From Crambe crambe (lineage: Eukaryota > Porifera > Demospongiae > Poecilosclerida > Crambeidae), in assembly GCA_963924555.1 (NCBI GenBank), contig OZ004591.1, forward strand, positions 1-64,000: DNA of 64,000 nt, written 5' to 3'. Positions 22,357-32,545 of the stretch are shown one piece after another. The notes below the pieces were generated by a model, which saw nothing but the letters and a program-made list of their open reading frames with translations, did no database searches and was not told where the DNA came from. Position numbers and translations under genes: made by a program. How positions within the stretch are numbered: the first letter of the stretch is position 1; each line of letters opens with the position of its first letter.

Positions 22357-24781
22357 ATGAATATTGCAAACTGTCTCGCACATTTGTTGTGCCTTTGGTG
22401 GCAGTTGTCTCTTCCGTCTGATGCCGGCATAGTAGTCACTCCTCCCAATAACCAGCCTGTCGCTATTAACTCTACTGATAATGTTACTTTCGTCTGCAAC
22501 ATCTCTGACACTGACGCTGGGCGTGCTGGTGGTGAGGCTCTCTGGCAGGTGCAGGATTTCCAGATACCCAATGGACTAAATAACGCCCTCAGGCTCTCTT
22601 TTGTAGACTTTGGAGTGATTGTGGAGGAATTGGTGAGAGGAATCACCAGGGTCACTATCAATGGTCAGGCTAGGGAGGCCTATCGTACTAGGTTCAGCCT
22701 CTCAGACCCAAACACCATCATTGTGAGGTGTATAGCCTCTGCTGTTGCTCCAAACATGGATCCAATCATTGACACTGGAGATCCGCTTTCTATCATTTTG
22801 TTTGGTATGTTGCAAACACTCTTTCAGCTATAGTGTGACATTGCCTTCCACCACCATTGTCATGTAGGTGCACCACTCGAACCTACTGACCTGACTCTGA
22901 CCCCTAACCCTAACAATCTAACTGTGCTGAGGTTGAGCTGGACTGCTCCCGCCAACCCCCCACCCCCTGGAGTGGAGGTCACCTATGTCCCCTCTATCAC
23001 TGGCCCTTCCTTCAATGCTTCGTCCACCACATTAGATACCTCCATCATTTTCATTGATGATGCTGACCTTGACTGCCAAAGGCATACTTTCTCAGTCTTT
23101 GCCTTCAACCCGGCTGGAAATAGTTCTGTTATCTCCGTCTTTGAAACAATTCCAATATGTTAGTCTCTCCTTACCACTGCATGTTTACTGTGATCATTAG
23201 TGCTCTCTCGCTCCCACAGCCCCCAACATCACTGCTCTTAACAAGAGCTTTCTTGTGACTGACGTCTCCCTGACTGACCCAATAACTCTCACCCTCTTCT
23301 TTCCTGTGAGCTTCTTTATTTGAAGTCCTTTTACCATGATTACTTGCACATTTTCATGCTCTGAAGTTGGCGGTCAGCTGCAGTCAGAACTTCCCCATCT
23401 TCAACTACTCCCTCTCCATACCGTCTCTCTCTCTCAAGCAATTGATAGTGAACACCTTTGCTGACCAATTGCAAGGAAATCAAACTAGGCAGGTCCAAGT
23501 CCGTGGACTCAATGCAGATGGAGTATTCAATGTATCCATAGAAGTCTGTATCTCCATTGCTTGTCAACAGTCTCGCTTCCAAGTGATCAGTGAGTCACTT
23601 CTGTATGAATAATTATTTTTATCTATTGTGTGTCTGTCCTTTTCTCAGGAACCACTGATGTACAAAGTGCACATATTGTTTTCTTTGAGAATAATATTTA
23701 TATCAGCTGTACGTTTGCTTCTGATTCTAATGCTGAAGGGTGCATGTTCCAACTGACACTGAGCAATGGAGCTGAGACTTTCGACCTGCCTCGGTCTAGT
23801 TCCAATGTCAGTCGGTGTACCCAGACCCGGAACCAGCCTGATGCCTTCATTGAACTGACGGTCAGTGACAGAGAGAGAGATGGAATGATCGGCATGCAGT
23901 CCATCGTCCCAAGCATTCTGATTCTCAATAGGACGTCCTATACCACTCTGACTGGCTGTTCCATTCCAGAAAGTGGCCTCAGTCCAGGTATGTCCATTTT
24001 CATTGTAACTTTATAGTTCACTGATGTCCGCTGGTTTATTTCATGCAGGAGCCATAGCAGGAATAGTGATTGCTGTGCTGGTAACATTGATAATTATTGT
24101 TGTGTTAATGGTGCTACTGGTGTACGTGGCAAGGAGGAAAGTTAGCCCCAAGTATAACAGAGTGGATATTCCATGGAGTTGGTTTTCACACAAAAAAAAG
24201 GATAAAGAGGTGAGCCTCGAGAATCTGGTATTTGTGGGTTTACTGTTGCACATAGGATAGTGCTGGTGATAAAGAGCTGATTCCACTTAAAGCTAGTAAA
24301 GTGGTTGAGGATGGTGGTGAAGCCACTGTGATTGAGGAAGTGGATGGTGGTAAAGCTCTACCTGTGATTGAGGTACATTTTGCACTCTTCCTTGATCTCA
24401 CTAACACAAAATGATGGCTGAAATATGTATTCAGGAGACTGATCAAATGACAACTAATCCCAAAGCTGCTTTTACATTGGACATAACATCTGACAGGAAA
24501 GTGAGACTCCACTTGAACCGAGCACTTATCACACGTGTACTAAAACAGCAGGAGATATTGAACACTATGCCTCGCAATAAACCCCGTAAAAAAGTGAGTA
24601 GGTCTCTGTAGACATATTATGTGGTATAGGTATACTAATCTCACAAGCCAAAGTATAATAACCTGGCAGTCTGTATTAAACATCATACTTTACTCAACAG
24701 TCTACATCAACAAACAAGCAACCATTGCTGCCATTAGACGAACTGAAATATTGTGAAGTGAGGGTAGAAAAGGAAAACTGA
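22357..24781 (+). CDS. Receptor C: tandem paralogue of B with ITIM-like tail
   Basis: Nine exons: 22357-22804, 22868-23158, 23220-23305, 23367-23589, 23649-23987, 24049-24209, 24256-24372, 24435-24593, 24701-24781; 634 codons. The start at 22357 is chosen because it aligns with the start and signal peptide of B (LLCLWWQLS). The domain order equals B: Ig-like, FN3, split FN3-like, group 1 domain (CTFASDSNAEGC), membrane span (IAVLVTLIIIVVLMVLLVYV), tail. Exons 1-5 and their introns are almost the same as B. After the SIPE at the end of exon 5 the two proteins part company, so span and tail differ much more than the ectodomain. The tail keeps the block AAFTLDITSDRKVRLHLNRA and an ITIM-like LKYCEV near the C-terminus. 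All donors are GT. Confidence 0.88.
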
Positions 24782-24896
24782 TCTTCATCGTGACCTCTAA
24801 TTACAATACCCCTCCTGCAATTCTTGAAATTTAGATCTCAATTGACTTTATGATGATATTCACGTGTACATTTTAACCAACTAGCTACTGTATACT

Positions 24897-24902
24897 AATA
24901 AA
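24897..24902 (+). terminator. Likely poly(A) signal of gene C
   Basis: AATAAA is found 115 bases after the C stop codon, with another AATAAA at about 24908. Gene D converges from the other side. Confidence 0.45.
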
Positions 24903-24970
24903 AATTTAATAAATATCAACGAGGTTATAAAAAGTGAGTTTCTTTCAACGAGATGGGTGGACAGGCAATC

Positions 24971-24976
24971 TTTATT
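24971..24976 (-). terminator. Likely poly(A) signal of gene D
   Basis: On the minus strand AATAAA lies 13 bases beyond the D stop codon. It is only about 70 bases from the signal of convergent gene C. Confidence 0.45.
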
Positions 24977-24989
24977 ATTTGAATGATGA

Positions 24990-27900
24990 TCAAGGACTAC
25001 TAGGAAGAATACACCAGCTTGTTTCATCTGGTTCTTCCTCTTCCTCTCCCTTTTCTTCGTCCACTTGTGAGAGATGACGACATGCAGAACTAAACTCCTT
25101 TGTCATCTTCAATCGTGACAGGGATAAGATGGACTGCTCCTCTTCTTGGTTGGGACCTATGCTTCCATCTGAACGGGACTGGAGTCTGGAAACTGAACGG
25201 GCCATAGACTTCAGTGCAGTCTGGTTCACCTTCAGCCTTATCTTATCATGTTGAAACACTAATTCACAGGTTGGGGGTCGCTGCGTGGGCTGTAATTATG
25301 TAAGTATCACCTTAATGCAGGTTTCTGAGCCTCACTTTGAGAGGTACAGTGATTACAATATATATGACTGTAGTTGCAACTCCACACGATTATGGAAGGA
25401 ACTACCCAGAAGAAAATAATACGGGCACTTACCAGGGACAAGGAGACAGAAGAAGTGCCATCAGCCTGGACACTGACAATGGGGAGGCTGGCCTGGGGGT
25501 TAATCTTGGAGAGTGAGTGAGCTGTTACAGGCACAGAACTGAACACTCCAGTAGGCTGACGCTTCCTTGCAGGAGGTGTCTGCAAACACATGAAAATTAT
25601 ATGTATGTATGTAAGTATGATACAACTAACAGCAAGTAACAGTTTATTGTCAATGTCAAGGAAGAGCGTGTCTTGGTTGTCAGTTTCTGGCTGTAACTTT
25701 GGTTTCCTCTTCTGCATAACAAGGTGTAAGAAGAGAAGAAAGTAATGGAACATCTTAAGGTAACTATTATTTACGGGTACGAAATTTAGCATTTTTGGGT
25801 ATTAATTTAGCCTTCACCATTAAAGGTATTGTATTTCAAGCAGGAACAATATCAAAATTCACATCATCGACACCTAAAAGATGACATGGTAATATACCTT
25901 CAGTCTGAAATAGACCACAATGATGACTATAGAAATGACCACTAAAGACACCAAGAGCAAGATCACCACGATGGGCACCGCAATTGCCACAGCTCTACTG
26001 TCTGTCTCAACCACCATTTCTAGCAGGAGGGGAGGCAAATCAGGGGAACACTACAAGTGGCTATTACCTACCTCGTACGACCACACAACCAGTTTGGTCA
26101 GTGAATGACTCCTCACTCTCGATCACCATCTCATCAACTGGAATGAGAATCTGACCTACCATACCATCTGATTCCAGGTCCAATGCATATAGAGTTGTGT
26201 ACCCATTACGCTGATTGGCACTCGCATTACACTGTTTGGAACCAAACACTCTAAATTCTTCCGTCTCATTCTCATTCTGGTTGAGTTGGAACCTGAAAAG
26301 ACATCCTTGGGCACTCGACTGATTTGCAAAGAAACAGGTCAAGTATATATTATTCTGAAAGAAAACGACTCTGGCACTCTGTACATCTGACGTGTCTGTG
26401 AAGAGAGGAACCTCACATAATTGTCATGGCATACATGCACATGGTTACCCTGAGTACAAAGCTATAACACTTGACCTTTTTAATGACCCAGCTAGATACA
26501 ATTTCAGCTTCTCCATAATTTAGAGTCTCAAGAACTCACTGAGTGTGCAAGTTGTAGAGTTACGGCAACTTAGATCGCTGCACGCAGTGACACCGATCTG
26601 GAACCGCTGGTCACTAACAAGAAAGGGTAGAACAGAAGAACTGAGCTTGGTTCGGACGAGAGATGTATTGGCTGTGTCCGGTACACTTGAACCAAGTCTT
26701 CCATCGACTGTCACATTGTATAACCTGACAGGAGAGGTGGTGCTACAGGATTCCACAGGCTACAAATAGTAGAGTCTGATTACTACACCTTTGAATGGCA
26801 ATGAATATTAGTACAACTGGATTCCCAAGTGATCTTGGTTAGGCTTCTAAGTACTTTCCACAACCACAAAAATTACAGCTCCCAACAAAGTGATTCATGC
26901 CAACATAAAACAATGTGAGGCTTACCTTGAAGGACACATATACTGTTATGTTGTTCCCATTGCCAAGATCCACCCTGTCTATCCTCAGTGATTCATTGAT
27001 AGAACTAACATTAGTAGCTGAAAAATAAAATCTGGGTAATTGAAACATCATTCTTTATGGGCAACTCTAAAGATCAAAGGAGTGTATGTGAATGTCTCCA
27101 TGACATGTAAGAGGAAATTACATGATCAACAACTCACAGAGAGGTACAGTTTCCATAATAGAAGCTGCAACACTGTCCTGCACATCTAGAGCACTGGCCA
27201 CAACAAAAAATTGAAATACTTGACATCCACTATCAGCCATGCGCACAGCATCTTCCAAAGATTTGATGGAAAGTTGTGTGATGTTAGAGAGGAGTGTAGT
27301 GCTGTTTATGCTTGACGATGTACTATTGATGATAACACTATAGTTAATTGGCACTGAAGGATGAATGTTGGTTGGTCTATCCCATGTCAGTGTGATGAAC
27401 TCTGAACCCTCTACAAGACGCAGATTACGTGGCACTTCAGGCTGTCCTGATGATCACAATCATGATACATTAACAGTTAGAGGCAAGAACTGGCAACATT
27501 CACATACCATATGACCCCACAATAAACTGTCTGCCCAGTTCAATGCCAAAATCAGAGGAAGTGGTTATGAAGGCAGCACATCTGACATTGATCCCTGTAC
27601 TTTGAAAGTGTCGACGAGCATCACTGTTTATAACCACCCTAGCTAGAGTTGCCCCTAAATATTCTATGAAAATCCCCAGCTCTTCAAACCGAGTCGAAGG
27701 TTGGTTCATTCTGATTTGTCTGCCCAGTACTTCCCACACCACCTCCCTGTTGACGTCAGAAGAGTTCGTGGGAGCCATCCCTACATCACACGTGTATGAC
27801 ACATTATCAGTTGAGCTGCTGGATACCAGTTGATCCCTGTCAGGCTGTACATCTATCATCTGACAGCCTGTATATGCACAGTCAATGCATGATTAGTTAC

Positions 27901-28024
27901 GGCACTAGTAATAGTTTTGATAAGAGGTAGCTACCGCAAATTGGATTAGTGTACTTGGATTAGTGCACTCACCAGAAAGTCTTAGCACAATCGTTACGAC
28001 GAGGAAGTAGAACACACCTTCCAT
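24990..28024 (-). CDS. Receptor D: group 1 Ig-FN3 membrane protein, no terminal tyrosine motif
   Basis: Ten exons: 28024-27973, 27867-27508, 27446-27138, 27017-26926, 26759-26540, 26395-26072, 26019-25898, 25711-25631, 25579-25433, 25289-24990; 668 codons. Signal peptide MEGVFYFLVVTIVLRLS, Ig-like domain (VSYTCDVG), FN3, split FN3-like, group 1 domain (SDVQSARVVFFQNNIYLTCF), membrane span (VPIVVILLLVSLVVISIVII) and tail. The tail has CELVFQHDKIRLKVNQTALK, a diverged version of the B/C intracellular block. Where B and C end in YCEV, D ends in SWCIL, so the tyrosine is a tryptophan. Intron 8 is 51 bp, a multiple of three and stop-free; retention would add 17 mostly hydrophobic residues. The exon 8 donor (GTTAGT) is the least certain splice. 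Confidence 0.83.
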
Positions 28025-28203
28025 AGTTTACCACTGCTCAATACCCTTCAGCTAATAATTCACGCCGCGAGCACAAAGACCAATTTTTGAATGATGTCAT
28101 GCATGATGTGGCCAGCCGGCCACGCATGCGCTCGTGTCGTGATACTAGCCCCGCCCCCTTAGCATCTGAATTCACACAGATCTCCATTGACTAGCAAATT
28201 CAC

Positions 28204-29103
28204 TTAATGGTTACCTATCACAGTAATCATGTCACTCATTGAAGAAATGATTATACCAGTACTATTAGTTTGAGCAATGGCCTGCAGAAACTCTGTGACA
28301 AGTGCTGTCACCTCGGAGGGGTAATCACTCAGCCGACAGTAAACCAAGTGGTCTAGTACCGTCCCGGATGCTGGGCTCTTAAATTCATCTCTGAACTGCT
28401 GAGTGAGGTTGAAAGTGACAGGTTCCCTGCTGATGTGGTGGGTGAGTTGTAGGTTCGTCAGCTCTCCAATGACACTCTCTGAGGTATGCAGGTGGTGGTT
28501 TCTCTGGTGGGACCAAAAGCGTGTAATCAACTGCTCGAAAGACTGCATGCTGGAGCTGATGATTAACATTTTCCCTGAAGGTTTGAGTAGCTGTATGGCT
28601 CCGTGGATCAGAGGTGTCAGAGATGAAGCATAGTATGTGCAGTTGACCATCCATATCAAATCAAAGGGTTCAATCGTCAGACTCTTGACTTCTTCCTCGT
28701 CCAGTTCTTCGTAATCCACCACTTTTGTACTCACTTTTATATTAGGGGAGATGTCTGCCAGTTTATCCATTGCTGCTTCACACATTTGTTCGTCTGCTTC
28801 CATCCCCAGATACTCTACTTTGATGTCCCTCAACCCCTCGAGGATGATACGGTCAAGTGCTCCATCTTCACAACCAAAGCTACACACACGGAGAGTTGTG
28901 TTGACTCCCTTGGCGTGCTGTAGTGCAGCTGCTATGATCCTGGCTGATGTCACTTCTTCGTGATTGCCAAGAGTCTTGAATGAGGCCAAATGAACGGGAT
29001 TGGCAAGATGAGAGGTATCTGAAGGTGGCCCTTTCCATTTAATGCCTGCCAGTATAGAATCCAATGAGCTGAGAATCTCTTCTTTTCTACGATAGCTTGT
29101 CAT
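28204..29103 (-). CDS. Gene E: class I methyltransferase, histamine N-methyltransferase-like
   Basis: An intronless 299-residue protein, close to the 292 residues of human histamine N-methyltransferase. A Rossmann-type SAM-binding start is visible as VCSFGCEDGALDRIILEGL (roughly residues 73-91; the usual GxGxG is replaced by FGCEDG), followed by YLGMEADEQMCEAAMDKL, where an acidic residue would hold the ribose. The core strand-helix DLIWMVNCTYYASSLTPLI and GKMLIIS resemble the HNMT family (MIQMLYYV...AKMLII). I infer small-molecule N-methylation; the substrate cannot be told. It lacks introns while all neighbours have many, which suggests a retrocopy or acquired gene. It lies between receptors D and F on their strand, 179 bases before the D start. 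Confidence 0.72.
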   Translation of the reverse strand: MTSYRRKEEILSSLDSILAGIKWKGPPSDTSHLANPVHLASFKTLGNHEEVTSARIIAAALQHAKGVNTTLRVCSFGCEDGALDRIILEGLRDIKVEYLGMEADEQMCEAAMDKLADISPNIKVSTKVVDYEELDEEEVKSLTIEPFDLIWMVNCTYYASSLTPLIHGAIQLLKPSGKMLIISSSMQSFEQLITRFWSHQRNHHLHTSESVIGELTNLQLTHHISREPVTFNLTQQFRDEFKSPASGTVLDHLVYCRLSDYPSEVTALVTEFLQAIAQTNSTGIIISSMSDMITVIGNH

Positions 29104-29511
29104 GTTTCAACTTTTACTTTACCTGCTGTGCTTGCACACAAGCTGTACGTATTTGGAAATGTGGTGTAGTATCGTGAATGAGTGCTTATTAGTGAATATG
29201 TATGGCATTATGTCATGCACATGGGTAGGCTTGGCAACTGATCAAGTGGTAGGTGCTGTCATGGTGAATACAGGAATAATCCATAAAGGAGAGCTGAATG
29301 AAAAACATGTCTATGATTAGTGTTAGCTACATGTGTGAGCAGTTTTCCTTTTTCTTGGAGATCCCAATATTTTTTTCCATGGGAAAAGTATAATGCACTT
29401 GGAATCATTATACAGCCAATAGACACACAGTACAAGTTCCGTTCCTATTAGGCACACAGACACGCAATCTAACTAGATTCATGCAGAAATGTTGAGAAAA
29501 GTGTGTTTGAG
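29104..29511. other. No gene seen
   Basis: This is the spacer between the E start and the F stop. A small + frame at 29102-29320 has no recognisable content; the stretch would include the E promoter and the F 3' end. Confidence 0.4.
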
Positions 29512-32371
29512 TCAGTCGTTGCATGGACCGGCCTGCCTTTTGTGACCTTCAGCGAGGTCTTGATATGGTGACCTCACTCCCATAATCTTGTCATTTATCA
29601 TCTCGATAGCCACTGCAGCACTGTCTTCATCTCGTAACATTTGAGCAGCCACTGTTCCTGCTGGACTCATTACTGTATAGGCATCCTCACCCACTGCTGC
29701 TACTCTTGCTGCTGCTGCTGCTGGAATCTGGAGAAAAGCAGTTACTGCTTAATCATAGGTACTAGTTATTGTGTATCGTATTGTTGACCTTGTAGTGATT
29801 AGTGGGATAGTTGTAATGTGGAGACGAGTCCTTAAGGTGATTATAATGTGATGGTGAGTTGTTCCTGTTCATCTTAGATGGTGTGACAGAGACGTAGCCT
29901 TCTTCCCTCTGGTTATTCTGTCTTGGGAGTGGCTTGTAGAAAGTGGAGCATGAAATCTCCTCATAAATTGCTCCCCCGGCATAAAGAGGGTTGGAAGTCA
30001 TGGGGGCTGAGATCTTTGATGTGTGTCCAGACCTTTTAACTGATTAAATTTGGTGTATAATTGTGACCACATTATACGGGGACAAGTGCAGACATAATGA
30101 GATAATTTTTACTTTTAGGCTTGCTGTGCTCTTCGCAATAGTAATTCCCAAGCTGGTCAGCACATGGTTGAGCTGTTATTACTAAGAATTATGACTCTCT
30201 AAGTAGGGCCTTTTCTCAGATCTTTGAAGTGATACCCTTACGTACCTGTTTTTATGCAACAGTGCAGTCCCTTTTTCCTGCATACTGCAATGATTATACC
30301 AGCTACGACTAGCATAAGCACAAATCCTGCTCCTCCCGCAGTCCCTATGACTGTATAAACATGCGTGCATTAACATAGTGGCCAAGACCACTTAATAATA
30401 TTACTGACTTGCAACGTCAGCTGTTCCATGATTCCGTGATAAACTCAGACTCTGAGAAGTGGGTATAAAAGTAGGTGGTACACTGCTTCCAGGGGAGCTG
30501 TCTGCAAGGGCAGAGGTATGAACAAACAAAACGTCCAATAATTATTGTAACAGCTATCCATTCCACTAGCTAATGCAAACTGTGGTTGGTGCCACCTCAT
30601 TTTGTCCACCCACAATCTCTTCAGATTATCAACAAGGTCTTGTAAAAACTGACCTGGACAGTGAAAATTGGATTTTTCTGCACTTCCTACAGAGGTGTCT
30701 GTACAGAGAAAGGAACACCATCACTTTCATAAACATCTTTGTCGCAGTAATCTATCTAGTTGACCACCATTTTGTGTACTTGGGTACAGTAGATGCTCTA
30801 CTTGACATTTCCCCTTGATTTCATGCAACATACTCTTGCCCAACTACCTGATTGCTGTTCTCTACTCACTGAACTGGAATGAGGTGTGTATCTTGCCAGC
30901 CAAAGTTGCCACAGTGATATTGCCCATATAATGGGTATTCGAGTGAAGTACCGGTCTTCTTATATCCATTCTAACTTGGGAACCACTGCCCATCCAATGC
31001 ATGTGATATGGTCCATGTGTGCGTACCTCCCCGGTGCATTTGTCCTGAAGCACCACCTTATAAGTGGCATTATTGTAGGAGCATAGAAAGGGGAACTGCA
31101 GTGGAAAGGACGTTAATTTTTCATGACGGGACATATACCTGCGTGCAATACTAAACATGCTCCGATGATACCCATTAGTTGCTCTGTTTACAACAACACT
31201 GGGAGAGTTTAGTTTAAGGACCATTAGTTTTAGTGCCACGCTATCTCTCAACCATTATCGTCACCATCAACCCAGTTAAATTGTCTCCTAATTGCAGCAT
31301 ACAGTGAATGAAAGGTTCAGGAGAGGTGTTCCTTCAGACGTGAATGTCACAGTACTTCTTGGAAGTGCCACGAAAATACCTGGAACTGAAAAGCATCAAT
31401 TTTACTGTAATCCCATAAAGTTAGCTATATTTATTCCGTTTCAAAGTAGAAACCTCGTACCTATCTTACCAGTGGGGAATGCTCCATAGGTAATTCCAGG
31501 TGAACTTTCTCCTATCGTACTATTGGCATATACAGCAAAGGAGAGGTTTGTGCAAGGCAGTGGCTCGACATTCGTGTGGTGGTGACTGAAACTGAATGTA
31601 TCTGGACTGAGCGTGCTGCTAGCTAGTATCTCTCTGCTGGTCATGTTCGTTACTTCCACTCTGTAATTGATGATGGGAAATTCCTTCCAGGCAAAAGGTG
31701 CATCCCATTCCACCTGCACACTGAACCGGTTCGTTACAGAGAACTGGGGACTTGGAGAGAGTGGAACGTCTGCAGAACATGATGCAGCGTACATGTATCT
31801 GGTATGCATATTTTTTGGTGCATGCTAACCAGCAATGGTAATGACTGCAGTGGAGCTAGCAACATGAGGTGGAGTCTCTCCACTACACTTCAGGACTGTA
31901 TTGTTGGTGTTTCGTCTCGCATCGATATTCACAGTTTCTCTGATAGTACCATTTGGTAGGTAGTGAAGGCCTAGGAATGTGAAACCTCTTTGCTGCAGCA
32001 TGGTTCTGGTCCCGTGATTGAGCCAAGTACCGTTAATGTGCCAGAAGAGGCTATCGGCCCTGACTTTGCAGGTCATGACCAAAGGTCCTCTACCGAGGGC
32101 AAAAGATCTGTTTGACAATGGCTGCAGAATACCTGCACGGTCATGCCATGGATCATTATGGATTAATTGGCAACCATTAAACAAACAATAACAAACTGTA
32201 TAATGTAGGTGCCACAAAGCTAATATGGAGAGGTTGCTACTGTGTTTCATGTAGCAATGGAAAGCTATATATATTGTGCTGAAACTCACTTGGAGGCTCA
32301 TGATCGGTTGACATATCTATATGTCGCACTAGCAGTAAAAGTGACAAAAACGTGAAAAATTTAGCAAACAT
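29512..32371 (-). CDS. Receptor F: group 2 Ig-FN3 membrane protein with YTVM tail
   Basis: Nine exons: 32371-32290, 32132-31830, 31769-31470, 31385-31303, 31095-30870, 30501-30409, 30350-30246, 30039-29789, 29727-29512; 552 codons. Signal peptide (MFAKFFTFLSLLLLV), Ig-like domain (LVMTCKV...LFWHING), FN3 (VQVEWDAPFAW), FN3-like domain split at a phase 0 intron, Ser/Thr-rich stalk, membrane span (AGGAGFVLMLVVAGIIIAVC), tail. Tail motifs are NPLYAGGAIYEEI, EGYVSV, EDAYTVMSPAG (YxxM, a PI3-kinase-type site) and SPYQDL. A five-alanine run near the start of exon 9 comes from a GCA repeat. It is paralogous to G, which lies 174 bases upstream on the same strand with the same exon plan. An NRF1-like CATGCGCA lies about 30 bp upstream of the start. 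Confidence 0.86.
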
Positions 32372-32545
32372 CTTGTTCGATTCTTGCTTTGGAACTGCAC
32401 ATGCGCAGTGAGAATTACTAATAAATGACACACTAGACCTCGAAATAAAATAATCTGATGATATGAATAATATGACCTGTATGTATGTGGATGATGTGAC
32501 CTGTATGGTTGATATGTATGGATGAAAATGAGAATTTTGTGAAAG

